From Holothuria scabra (taxonomy: Eukaryota; Echinodermata; Holothuroidea; Aspidochirotida; Holothuriidae): a stretch of 64,000 bases of DNA. Shown one piece after another: positions 1 to 11,505 of this stretch. The notes below the pieces were generated by a model. That model had not been told where the DNA came from. It did not search any database and saw only the letters and a list, made by a program, of their open reading frames with translations. The first letter of the stretch is position 1, and each line of letters opens with the position of its first letter. The translations under genes and the position numbers were made by a program. The DNA is taken from NCBI GenBank assembly GCA_037179385.1, contig CM074200.1:32801884-32865883 (forward strand), read 5' to 3'.

Positions 1-2852
1 AAGGATCAGTATTTTGCAATAAGTAGGAGAAAAGAAGGACCAGTATTTTGCAATAAGTAGGAGAAAAAGAAGGATCAGTATTTTGCAATAAGTAGGAGAA
101 AAGAAGGACCAGTATTTTGCAATAAGTAGGAGAAAAGAAGGATCAGTATTTTGCAATAAGTAGGAGAAAAGAAGGACCAGTATTTTGCAATAAGTAGGAG
201 AAAAGAAGGATCAGTATTTTGCAATAAGTAGGAGAAAAGAAGGATCAGTATTTTGCAATAAGTAGGAGAAAAGAAGGATCAGTATTTTGCAATAAGTAGG
301 AGAAAAGAAGGACCAGTATTTTGCAATAAGTAGGAGAAAAGAAGGATCAGTATTTTGCAATAAGTAGGAGAAAAGAAGGATCAGTATTTTGCAATAAGTA
401 GGATAAAAAAAGGACCAGTATTTTGCAATAAGTAGGAGAAAAGAAGGACCAGTATTTTGCAATAAGTAGGAGAAAAGAAGGATCAGTATTTTGCAATAAG
501 TAGGAGAAAAGAAGGATCAGTATTTTGCAATAAGTAGGATAAAAAAAGGACCAGTATTTTGCAATAAGTAGGATAAAAAAAGGATCAGTATTTTGCAATA
601 AGTAGGAGAAAAGAAGGACCAGTATTTTGCAATAAGTAGGAGAAAAGAAGGATCAGTATTTTGCAATAAGTAGGAGAAAAGAAGGATCAGTATTTTGCAA
701 TAAGTAGGAGAAAAGAAGGACCAGTATTTTGCAATAAGTAGGAGAAAAGAAGGACCAGTATTTTGCAATAAGTAGGAGAAAAGAAGGATCAGTATTTTGC
801 AATAAGTAGGAGAAAAGAAGGATCAGTATTTTGCAATAAGTAGGAGAAAAGAAGGACCAGTATTTTGCAATAAGTAGGAGAAAAGAAGGATCAGTATTTT
901 GCAATAAGTAGGAGAAAAGAAGGACCAGTATTTTGCAATAAGTAGGAGAAAAGAAGGATCAGTATTTTGCAATAAGTAGGAGAAAAGAAGGACCAGTATT
1001 TTGCAATAAGTAGGAGAAAAGAAGGATCAGTATTTTGCAATAAGTAGGAGAAAAGAAGGACCAGTATTTTGCAATAAGTAGGAGAAAAGAAGGATCAGTA
1101 TTTTGCAATAAGTAGGAGAAAAGAAGGACCAGTATTTTGCAATAAGTAGGAGAAAAGAAGGATCAGTATTTTGCAATAAGTAGGAGAAAAGAAGGACCAG
1201 TATTTTGCAATAAGTAGGAGAAAAGAAGGATCAGTATTTTGCAATAAGTAGGAGAAAAGAAGGATCAGTATTTTGCAATAAGTAGGAGAAAAGAAGGATC
1301 AGTATTTTGCAATAAGTAGGAGAAAAGAAGGACCAGTATTTTGCAATAAGTAGGAGAAAAGAAGGATCAGTATTTTGCAATAAGTAGGAGAAAAGAAGGA
1401 CCAGTATTTTGCAATAAGTAGGATAAAAAAAGGATCAGTATTTTGCAATAAGTAGGAGAAAAGAAGGACCAGTATTTTGCAATAAGTAGGAGAAAAGAAG
1501 GATCAGTATTTTGCAATAAGTAGGAGAAAAGAAGGATCAGTATTTTGCAATAAGTAGGAGAAAAGAAGGACCAGTATTTTGCAATAAGTAGGAGAAAAGA
1601 AGGATCAGTATTTTGCAATAAGTAGGAGAAAAGAAGGACCAGTATTTTGCAATAAGTAGGAGAAAAGAAGGATCAGTATTTTGCAATAAGTAGGAGAAAA
1701 GAAGGATCAGTATTTTGCAATAAGTAGGAGAAAAGAAGGACCAGTATTTTGCAATAAGTAGGAGAAAAGAAGGACCAGTATTTTGCAATAAGTAGGAGAA
1801 AAGAAGGATCAGTATTTTGCAATAAGTAGGAGAAAAGAAGGATCAGTATTTTGCAATAAGTAGGAGAAAAGAAGGACCAGTATTTTGCAATAAGTAGGAG
1901 AAAAGAAGGATCAGTATTTTGCAATAAGTAGGAGAAAAGAAGGACCAGTATTTTGCAATAAGTAGGAGAAAAAAAGGACCAGTATTTTGCAATAAGTAGG
2001 AGAAAAGAAGGACCAGTATTTTGCAATAAGTAGGAGAAAAGAAGGACCAGTATTTTGCAATAAGTAGGAGAAAAGAAGGACCAGTATTTTGCAATAAGTA
2101 GGAGAAAAGAAGGATCAGTATTTTGCAATAAGTAGGAGAAAAGAAGGACCAGTATTTTGCAATAAGTAGGAGAAAAGAAGGATCAGTATTTTGCAATAAG
2201 TAGGAGAAAAGAAGGACCAGTATTTTGCAATAAGTAGGAGAAAAGAAGGACCAGTATTTTGCAATAAGTAGGAGAAAAGAAGGACCAGTATTTTGCAATA
2301 AGTAGGAGAAAAGAAGGATCAGTATTTTGCAATAAGTAGGAGAAAAGAAGGATCAGTATTTTGCAATAAGTAGGAGAAAAGAAGGACCAGTATTTTGCAA
2401 TAAGTAGGAGAAAAGAAGGATCAGTATTTTGCAATAAGTAGGAGAAAAGAAGGATCAGTATTTTGCAATAAGTAGGAGAAAAGAAGGATCAGTATTTTGC
2501 AATAAGTAGGAGAAAAGAAGGATCAGTATTTTGCAATAAGTAGGAGAAAAGAAGGACCAGTATTTTGCAATAAGTAGGAGAAAAGAAGGATCAGTATTTT
2601 GCAATAAGTAGGAGAAAAGAAGGATCAGTATTTTGCAATAAGTAGGAGAAAAGAAGGATCAGTATTTTGCAATAAGTAGGAGAAAAGAAGGATCAGTATT
2701 TTGCAATAAGTAGGAGAAAAGAAGGATCAGTATTTTGCAATAAGTAGGAGAAAAGAAGGATCAGTATTTTGCAATAAGTAGGAGAAAAGAAGGATCAGTA
2801 TTTTGTAATAAGTAGGAGAAAAGAAGGACCAGTATTTTGCAATAAGTAGGAG
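1..2852. repeat. 34-bp minisatellite array, about 84 units, cut by the window start
   Basis: The unit reads aaggaYcagtattttgcaat followed by aagtaggagaaaag. Units differ mainly at one base (gatc or gacc), and a few carry gataaaaaaagg in place of gagaaaagaagg. Positions about 240-960 and 1260-1980 line up with an offset of exactly 1020 bp (30 units), including most of the T/C variants, so the array has a higher-order repeat. The minus strand is open in long stretches only because the C variant reads TGG (Trp) where the T variant reads TGA (stop). Since 34 is not a multiple of 3, each frame cycles through all phases. I read no protein from it. The last unit ends at 2852. Confidence 0.97.
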
Positions 2853-2900
2853 TTAGGAAATATAAAGTAGGATAAAAGTAGGACATGTGTGAGCTTCCAG
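2853..2900. repeat. Degenerate edge of the minisatellite
   Basis: After the last full unit the motif decays to taaagtaggataaaagtagg and then a gagcttccagg segment. A similar decayed edge, with aaaagtagg runs and then gcttgaaagcctggg, occurs at 5262-5390. The 2.4 kb between them may therefore be an insertion into, or a spacer of, the same repeat system. Confidence 0.5.
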
Positions 2901-5261
2901 GATTTTTTTTTAGTCTAAGATCAGTGCTCTTCCATAAAACACATGAGCAGTGACACAGACCCTAAACAATCAAATAAAGTACTACGTAGAAACCAGACAA
3001 TATCCAACATATATGTGGAAACCATTCCTCAATTTAACCTTTCTATGTACACACACACCTTGGCTAACTAGCATGTGCATTTAATTGAGTGCATTTCATG
3101 GAATACAATATCAAAAAGCCTTTTGTAGTGCAGTTATTCTCCACAAAAAGTAATGACAAAATGAATGTGATGCCCTCCACCCCTTACAGCCATCCGATCC
3201 ACCTACTTCATTTATCAAGGCAGCTTTAAAAAAAGAATTAACACTGCTGCCAGAGTAATAATCTAAATCTGTTTAACAAGGGCCCAAGGGCACCATGGTT
3301 CCGTGCATTTAAGACGATTTTGTACTTAGGGAATAGCAAGGTAAGGCATAATTTGCACTTTCAACCCCAATGACTTTTGGCCATCACCCAAAAGCACAGG
3401 GGCACATAAACTTTCAAAATCATACAAACACTTGCAGTTTGGGAAAAATTGAACACTTGGATTTTTCAAGTTATCACAATGCACACCTCCCATTTCCATG
3501 TGATAAATACATACACTCATCACCTTTCACTAAAGTGTCATTTACTTGAGTTTGGGGCAGTATAGGAGGGTTGTTAATTGCCTCTTTGGTCCATCTCAAC
3601 AATTCAAATCCAGACCTTACAAAGAACTCACCAAGATCAAATATAGTCAAAGTAGGTCAACACTGCATTTTACAAACACAACTGTCCTTTGTGCAAGGAA
3701 GAAATGTAAACAGTCATCTGGTCATCCCTGACGACCAAAATTTATGATGGAGGACTAAAAATTATGCCATGGTTGTCCTAGCTTTGGACTACCTAGGTGT
3801 TAGCCTCAAAAGCAAAAATAAGGAAAGGACCACAAGTCTGCTACTAATGCAGAGGTACTGATTACCAACAATTTCTATTTCACAATTTCACCAGAAAACC
3901 ATGAAACAAACATAGCTCTGTAATTTTATTAAATAAATGACTTCAAACTTGACCTTTCAACTTGAAGAGGGTGTTCAAAAAGTCATAGTAGTCCCTAGTG
4001 TGAAAACAGAGGTAAAGAAGGGAAACTGCTTTCATATTTCAGTATTGTGATATGGATACACAATATTATAAAAATTGGAGCCAAAACTTGCATCTTAGAT
4101 GTTCTACTTTTGAAATGTATACTACTATAACTAATTACGCAACAACATTTTAACATTTTTACCACTGATTCAAACAATTAACGTAAACTGCCTTATTATA
4201 AATGATCAATGCCACCCAATACTTGAATGGATATCTTTAGATGACATCTTTTACATTTTTGCCAACCAAACTTTCAGGACTTCCTAATTTATACTGAGAA
4301 TTCAAAAAAACGTAAAAGGAATACTGTTTTTTCTAGAGTATGTGTGTTGCATTCCTTGTAGATAAAAACTTTTATATAACATAAACAGTGAGAAGTGAGT
4401 ATTCATCCAAAGAGTTCACATTAAAACATCTCCTGTCAACCAGGAAACAAAATAACATAACAAATAAATAACTCATAAGAACTTTGAACACATTATCAAA
4501 TGCAAATATGGACCCTATTTAAAACAGTTATTTCAGGAGTTTTTTTTATTCCTTTAGAACTACAACATGGATAGGTTTCCTAGACCCATGAAAATTACCT
4601 GAATCCTGAACTAAAATGTTAAAGATTTTTGGGGAAAATATTGTACAATTTAGAGAATTTTAAAAGCAGCATACTGTACAGGTACAGAGTATATCTATAA
4701 AGTCATTAACCAACTGAAGGCTGGAAATCAGTCACCTTACGTTTGCAAATATTCCAAACATTTGGCACAAGGTCATCAATGACCCCCACAAAATCCAAAA
4801 ACAATAGAAGATTTTCAATCTAATATAAATATATATACAAAATGTGGCGTCGTCCAGCTTTTCCAAAATAATCGAGTTCAAGGCAATAAGAACCATAAGA
4901 TATTAAGACAGTCAACTTACACAACCTTGAATTTTTGCCAGATTTTGGATATAATGAAACTGATCATGTTCAATACAACATATTCCATGAATATTTCACT
5001 TTTAATATGGATTGTTAATGCAGGGCATGAATTGCTTCAAGATAAAAAGGAGTACCTGCATTTCACTTTTAGGTCATGCTATCCAAAACAGCAGATGGGT
5101 TGACACTGAAATGTGAGCAAAACAATTTAGCAATCTCACAGTACATCCCATCAACAAATGCTGGTATTGTACTTGACATGTTTTTGGTAGTGATCGAATG
5201 GCCTTTGGAAACAATTAGAGACGAAAGAGAGTGTCACAGAAAGTTTGGGGTTTTTTTTTCA
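2901..5261. other. AT-rich sequence with no recognised gene
   Basis: Only short open frames occur, and none has a motif I recognise. The sequence is AT-rich and mostly single-copy within the window. It could be intron or 3' untranslated sequence of a gene outside the window, but nothing in it proves that. Confidence 0.4.
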
Positions 5262-5374
5262 CAAAAAAGTAGGAGTATGTTGGTAAAAAGTAGGAGAAAG
5301 TAGGATTTTAAGCAAAAAAGAAGGAAAAGTAGAGAGAGGGTCAAAAAAGTAGGTAAAAGTAGGAAAAGTAGGAC
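5262..5374. repeat. Degenerate gtagga-motif block
   Basis: About ten irregular copies of aagtagga / aaaagtagg occur in 110 bp. They resemble the second half of the 34-bp minisatellite unit but lack the cagtattttgcaat half. This is either a founder-like or a decayed relative of the array at 1-2852. Confidence 0.6.
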
Positions 5375-6503
5375 CGCTTGAAAGCCTGGGTAATGGTTTA
5401 AGAGTTTTAATGAGCAGTTTCCACTTTACTTTTCTTCAACAGACCATTCTCATGATAAATGTCTATTTCTGACACTGCAGGATAATCCCATGAAAATGCT
5501 TAATTCTGTACTTCCTCAAAAGCCGGAAAAAAATTTTCCTTCTGTAAGATTGCTTGCTATTTAGCTCTAGCATGTTTAATCTTTATCTTCACAAAGTAGC
5601 CCATTATTACATTAAAATCTTATATTGAGACCTGACAATAACACACAAAATGTAATGACTGTCTTCATACCAGAATGTGAAAGAGAGGGAAAGAACCATG
5701 GGAGTCAGCAGGTAGGGCAGGGGGGAACTTGCCCTCCCCTGGATTATAAAAAAACCTGATAAAACGAAGCAAACATAAAGAAAAAGACGAAGAAAAATTA
5801 CCATCAATATTTCATAAAAGTTCACTCAGTGTTTTCCCTGTTAAATGCGGTAAATAGGCGTCAGAAATATCATTTCCAGCGATATAAGAGGCATTTTGCG
5901 CCAAACTTTTCTTGCCAACTCATGGTGGCGAGGAGTTTTTCCCCCGAAAATGAATTTAGTCCCCCCGAATTTTCTTCCGCGGAGGCCCATGGATAGAAAT
6001 TTTAGACATGTTTTAATAGAAAAACTCTCTGAGGAGAAATGTCACAGTAGTCTTCTACCAGGTGCGGAAAATCAAATGGAAAGTCCAAAAAGCCGTGGCT
6101 TCGATCGTGCTGAGGCTCAGGGTATTTACTCCTTTAAAGCGCCCCTGCAAACTATTTCACCCCCTCCGACCGAAATCCCCAGCTCCGCCACTGTTTGGCA
6201 CCCAAATATTTGAAATCTTTCGTTATTTTTTTTATATATTGGCATGCATACGGTAGGCGCACGGGAGTCTCAGTTTGGGGGCAGGCAGAATATATTTTTT
6301 GTCCGAACATGTAATCCTGCCCGAAAGACGGTCTATAAGCGGATCAAACAGAAATTTAGTAGTAAAATTAAGTCTCCCTTCAATAGAAAAGATCAACTTG
6401 CGAAGCGATCAGAAAATTACAAGATGAAAGGTACCACTACACACATTACTAAATTGATGACTTTTTCTATATGTGACTGCCCGAACTCCCGACGATAATT
6501 TTA
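5375..6503. other. Intergenic; old dispersed repeat fragment near 6255-6345
   Basis: No gene was recognised. Around 6255-6345 the phrases gcccgaaagac and ctataagcgga recur in similar order near 26570-26640, so this is a copy of an old dispersed repeat. The remainder shows no pattern I can name. Confidence 0.4.
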
Positions 6504-8824
6504 CTTCCAAACAGGGGTGGCGCCAGTGGGGGGGGGGGGCGTGGCCATGGCCCCCCGTCGGGGAACACTGGGCCCCCGTCGGGGAAGGTCGGCGGTTTCG
6601 TCGGGGAGGCCTAAAATAATAATAAAAAAATAATAATAAAAAAAAAAAGAAAAACCCTACCTGGACTGGAGTTACTTGATGGGTGAACATATTTTTTTGT
6701 TTTGAAATAATATTTTAATACATAACGGAATCGATTTTCAATCACTTCTTCTTTACTCCGTTACACCTCATTCCATGTACCCGTGTCCTATCTCCTCCTT
6801 CGTCGGGGAAAGACGGCAATTTCCTCCGCGGTCGCCTAGAAATAACGTAGAGGACTTGAAATCACTGTATGGATGATCATGATCTGTTTTTTTTTTCTTT
6901 TTGAACTATTCTATTCTTTTGTAAAGGTATTTTAAAGCCTATCTGAATCTGTTTTAATCAGTTCTTACTAGCTCTGCCATCCCTCATCCCATTTTCAATC
7001 CGCAAGGCCATACCCCCGTCGGGGAAGGCTAACGGCCTTTCCCATTTTGTTGAGAAAACCCAATTTCGTCGGGGGCCTTCATCTTCATGCCCACGGTAAA
7101 CTGATAAATGATGCGGGTCTGATAAACTTCAATCACCCGAAAGTTCTTCTTGATTTTGCTCACAAGAAGACCATATTCTTCAAGGAAACTCACAATTCCG
7201 AATTTTCTTTACAAAAACAGATAAGAGGTTGATAATGTACATGCAGTGCCCGATGGTCTGCCATCTGGCCTGCCCCGACAGCCGAATTCTAGCAACGGTA
7301 AAGAAAATCGACCAGTCTGTTTTCAGTTTCACTTACTGATAAACAGTAGTGTGAGAATGTCTCCCCCATAAGTCTGACTGAAAAATTAATTTGAAGGTAC
7401 CTTGTAACATGACATATTTTCAAATACGTTGGAACTTAAAACCATTTATATTCTGAAATTCAGGCAGTCACGTAAAAAAATTCACTTATTAGTGAACATT
7501 GCGATTATAGTAATTCCGTTGCATACCCCCCCCCCCCCCGAAAAGAGACAAGACCATTTCATTTACTTGTAGAAGTACTGCTAATCTGGTACTTTTCTGA
7601 TCATTTAGCAATTTGGTTTTTTTCTATTAAAGTGAAACTTTCATTTCAAAGGAAAGTTCAAAATAACGACTGCTTCATTTCTAGTTACAAGTGTGGGAAA
7701 TGGCATTCGGGCTATCTGAGGGGTTAGATTTTTTAACAATTTTCCGTACGCTCAGCGCCAACTGATGGATGGCACTCCACATAGATAGTATTTTGGTCGA
7801 ACAGATTACTTTACAGAACAAAGCATGCTTGTAAATTATTCTTCGTTTTGGGGCAGTATTATGAAGTGAAAATTTTATTGGGAAAAAGCTCGAAAGCTGT
7901 CTTCTTAAATTCTAGTTCGAACACGGAAAATGTCATTTCCTCCTGTCTTGGGGCTCTCAATTTTTCAAAAATTTCTGTGCGCTCAATTTAGATTGTCTTT
8001 CGGGGAATACTACACTTTTCGGACGAAAAACAACTCTGCTCCTTTCCAAACTGAAACTCTCCCGTATGCCTATGACAATAAAATAAAATATGAAACTTCG
8101 AATACATGCGAAGCCAAACTTTTTCATCAGGAGAATGTTCCAATATGGTCTGAGGGCCTGAATCTGCATGATGATATTCGGTAACCCCCACAAAATTACA
8201 GATCATGCCCTACTTAATTTTTCTCATGAGAAGGTAAGATTCTTCCATAAACGCCCAAACTGTCATAAGCTTCACAATTTTTCTTCAATATAAGCTTCAA
8301 ATTGTTTAAAAGTGGCAAAATTTGCCAATTCCGATGGATACTCCATACAATAAATAACCAAAGCCAACGCTGTTAATCACCCAGCATACTACCTAATTTT
8401 GCTCTTGAAGGCATAGGCCTGTAACTTAAAAAAGCGCAATTTTCATTATAACCTGACCAAAAACCAAACTTTCTTTCATTAAATTCCGAAATTTCTCCAA
8501 TTTAATTAGCCCGTTATTTTCAAATCTTCGTTAAAAATGGGTAACCTCAAAAGAATTTCGGCTGTCGCCTACATAACGTTTTTTTATCTTTGCCATATGA
8601 AAGACAGATTCTTCATTTGATACCCAAAATTTGTCATGGTACTAACAAAAGCCAAATTTCTTTCAAAAACTCCAGATTTTTAAGTATTTGTTAAAAAGAA
8701 AGCCCAAAAGAAAGCCTCATTTTCTGTCAAGTCACGTCCCACCGGGACATAACATCACCTTTGTCGGGCATTGAAATTCTGGCCCCCCTGTCGGGCAAAT
8801 CCTGGCGCCACCCCTGCTTCCAAA
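6504..8824. mobile_element. hAT-like non-autonomous DNA transposon with 8-bp TSD
   Basis: The left end at 6512 reads CAGGGGTGGCGCCAG and the right end (8802-8816) is its exact reverse complement, giving 15-bp perfect terminal inverted repeats. The element is flanked by CTTCCAAA at 6504-6511 and again at 8817-8824. An 8-bp duplication with CAGGG-type ends is characteristic of the hAT superfamily. The 2305-bp body has no transposase-like reading frame, so it would depend on a partner enzyme. It contains several copies of the motif cgtcgggg and two decayed, inverted copies of the roughly 185-bp unit found in tandem at 9382-9955. A homopolymer G tract follows the left terminus. Confidence 0.88.
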
Positions 8825-8869
8825 GTCTTTAAAAATTAACAACGTTACAAGATAGCTTCAAATAAGTTT

Positions 8870-9955
8870 TTAGTCAGACTACAGTAATGGGAAGACATTT
8901 TCACACTACTGTTTATCAGTATATCACTGAACACGGCTGACCGATTTTCATTACCATTGCTCGAATTCGGCTGTCTGGGCTGGACAGGTGGCAAACCAGT
9001 GGGTACTGCATGCATATGAACAAACTCCCGCCAGTCTTTGCAAGGAAAGTTGGTAATTGTGAGAGTTTCCTTGAAGGATATGGTCTTCTAGTAAGCAAAA
9101 CAAAGCAGATCGTCCGGGGGACTGAAGTTTATCGGGCTTCCATCTTTTATCATAGGCCTATCGATGAAGACTCCCCGACGAAGTTGGATCTTCTCAACGA
9201 CAGGGGAGGGTAGCATGGCCCGAACCCCCGCTCGTTCCGCCCTTAGCTACGTCTGCTCATGAAAGTTCCAGGTCCCTGGTCTGCAACACAAGTCTTTGGG
9301 ACTTATTTTTTTTCGTTGTAAATTTTTGATGGAAGTAGCCAAGACCCTCCCACCTATCCGGGGAGCATGGTTTGAATTAAGATGGGACTTGAAGACACAT
9401 AGAACGAGGGATAACAGAGTTTCCAAGAAGTGTTGAAACCGATTCGGTTATGTATTAAAGCAGCGTTACAAAGAAAAAATATTAGTTCATAATCACCCAT
9501 CCAGCAACTTCAGTCCTTTAGGGTTTCTTTTAAGCCTTCACGGAAAAATCACCGTCCCCGTCGGGGAAGGAAATGGGACAAAGTACAGGGAATGAGGTAT
9601 AACAGAGATACGAAAAGTAATTGAAAATCGATTCCGATCATGTGTATTAAAACAGCGTAACAAATTAAAAAAAAAAGATCATCCATCCAGTGACTCCAGT
9701 CCTTAAGATTTTTTTTTATTTTTATACCTCCGCGAAAAATCGTGATGAGTGATGAGATAGGACAAGTACATGAAATGAGGTATAACAGAGCTACGAAGAA
9801 GTAGTTGAAAATCGATTCTGGTGTGTATTAAAATAGCGATACAAAAGAAACAATATGTTAAGATCACCCATCCAGTAACTTCAGTCCAAGTAGGTTTTTT
9901 TTTTTTTATTATTTTCTATTTTTTAATTATTTGTAGGCCACCCAGAAGTCGGACG
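8870..9955 (-). repeat. Inverted, decayed partial copy of the hAT-like element
   Basis: 8870-9000 (agactacagtaatggg, tactgtttatcagt, attcggctgtctgggc) is the reverse complement, with mismatches, of 7230-7380 inside the element. 9382-9955 likewise matches 6640-6960 in reverse. No terminal repeat or TSD was found, so this is a truncated older relative in opposite orientation. Together with 6590-7400 it forms a large imperfect inverted repeat. Confidence 0.65.
9382..9955. repeat. Three tandem units of about 185 bp
   Basis: Anchor points gattcggttatgtattaaa (9441), gattccgatcatgtgtatta (9630) and gattctggtgtgtatta (9814) are spaced 189 and 184 bp apart. Each is preceded by a gggataacagag-type phrase and followed by cacccatccagYaacttcag. 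They are internal sub-repeats of the hAT-like family. Confidence 0.75.
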
Positions 9956-10029
9956 AAACAGTCGAATTTCCCCGATTGTGAAGTAAAATTCACGAAAAAT
10001 GCTTTATTGCGCTGTCCGAATGTGTAGCG

Positions 10030-10617
10030 AATTTATTAAAATTTAACCTCTACCATGAAGTTTTCCCCTTTTTCGGGCATACCTCTTTTATATTTTGGGC
10101 ATACAGGCTTAGTATTTTCATGAAAAATCTTTCAATTTTCTTAAACTCAAGTCACTGTCCAAAGTTTTCATACATTTTGACATGTTCATTGAAGAATCTG
10201 ACTGTCTTGCAAGAAAGTGAAGAAAATCGTCTATTCGCTTTCTAATGGGGTTTGCGTCTTTCAGCGAACCTGTACCCATAACTGAATCAAGGCTCCTAAA
10301 GTTAGAAATTTTTTCGCGAAGCCCTTCGCCGATGCAGCATCAATTTTACAAGTGGCGTAGGAAGCAATTTGAAAGTGTGTGTGTGTTGGGGGGGGGGGGG
10401 GGCGGGAACAATTTCGGACCAGGCACATCATCCTACACCATTGACCAAAAGGTATATTTTTATGCTGAATTTTTTCGTCCTTTCTCCGAGCAAGAACGCT
10501 TTTTTAAAAATAGAAAAAAAAAATCTGATTTTTTTCTTAAGTGTGAACACTACTGTGTTAGGAACGTAATTTGCGCCGAAAATTTGGGTCCTTTTACACA
10601 TGCTGACATGTGTAAAT
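10030..10617. other. Intergenic with (GT)/(G)n tract
   Basis: No gene was recognised. A short GT run and 14 G occur at about 10378-10402. An open frame of 161 codons runs through 10245-10730, but it crosses the G tract and a dispersed repeat, has no recognisable motif, and I do not count it as a gene. Confidence 0.4.
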
Positions 10618-10765
10618 ATGGAGCTTGTATCGCAGAAAAGAGTTTAGATTCAGGGTTTCCTGTTAGGAAATTTGAGTATTTGGAGACTTATGAAGAACTT
10701 GCGTTTCCTATTAGCAAATATCTGAGATAGCATGTTGACTGAAGATCGTTGTTGGTACATGGTGT
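10618..10765 (+). repeat. Dispersed repeat family A, copy 1
   Basis: The order of phrases is ggagcttgtatcgcagaaaa, gggtttcctgttaggaaat, gaagaacttgcg, aatatctgagat, gatcgttgttgg and tggtgttatc. It recurs at 11318-11485 (plus) and, on the minus strand, at 20700-20810, 21100-21243 and 34328-34483. Divergence is high and no termini were defined. Confidence 0.65.
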
Positions 10766-11317
10766 TATCTGAGGAGTGCAGATTCTCAGCGACATTCAAA
10801 AAGCTCCAGAAACTTTGTTGCCTTTTTTAGACAAAATTTAAAAAAAATTAAAAGTCTATATTGAAGAAAATTTTACAGAAACGGCACTGTAGCGGCTCGA
10901 AATAGTTTACCTCTGACTGCTTCATGAGCGACCACTAACTGCTTCACGGGTTGCAATTTGGGGCGAAAAAGTTTGCCTTTTTAAAACTAGTAATTACAAA
11001 TATGGAGCTTTTATTAGGACAGTAGGAAGAGTTCGGAATTTGATTGAAGAAAAAGTTGGGAAAACCGCACTGTACATATGCTTATTTGAATGCTTATTTG
11101 ACTGGTGTCTCAAATGGCAAATTTCCTAATTTTTCGCCTTTTCGAGCCATCGCCCGTCTCCTGTAGCTACGTCACTGCACTGCAACATGCATGGATAAAA
11201 CTTTGACAATTCAATAACTAAAGAATCCATCTACACAGACTACTAAACTGACAGGGTTGAAAGGTGTCTGATGACAGGTGTGAAATTTCCCCCCTTTCAT
11301 TTAAACAAATATACGTA

Positions 11318-11485
11318 AATATGAAGCTTGTATTGCAGAAAGCTATAGATTCTGGGTTTCCTGTAAGAAAATTTGAAAACTTGGGAGAATTACTGAAGAA
11401 TCTGCACTTCGTTCATATATTGGTGGCAAATCTGAGAATGATTTCACGACGACAGAACCGTTGTTGCTACATAGTGTTATCTAAG
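11318..11485 (+). repeat. Dispersed repeat family A, copy 2
   Basis: This is the clearest relative of 10618-10765: gaagcttgtattgcagaaag, gggtttcctgtaagaaaatt, gaagaatctgcacttcg, aaatctgagaatg and cgttgttgctacatagtg appear in the same order and spacing. Confidence 0.65.
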
Positions 11486-11505
11486 GCATACGAACTGACT
11501 TTTCC

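Noticed and set aside
1..2852. Regular direct repeats resembling a CRISPR array, and long minus-strand open frames
   Set aside because: Units are contiguous with no variable spacers, and the context is eukaryotic. The open frames result from repeat sequence without stops in the C-variant units.
10245..10730. A 161-codon open frame
   Set aside because: It runs through a G tract and a dispersed repeat and has no recognisable motif.
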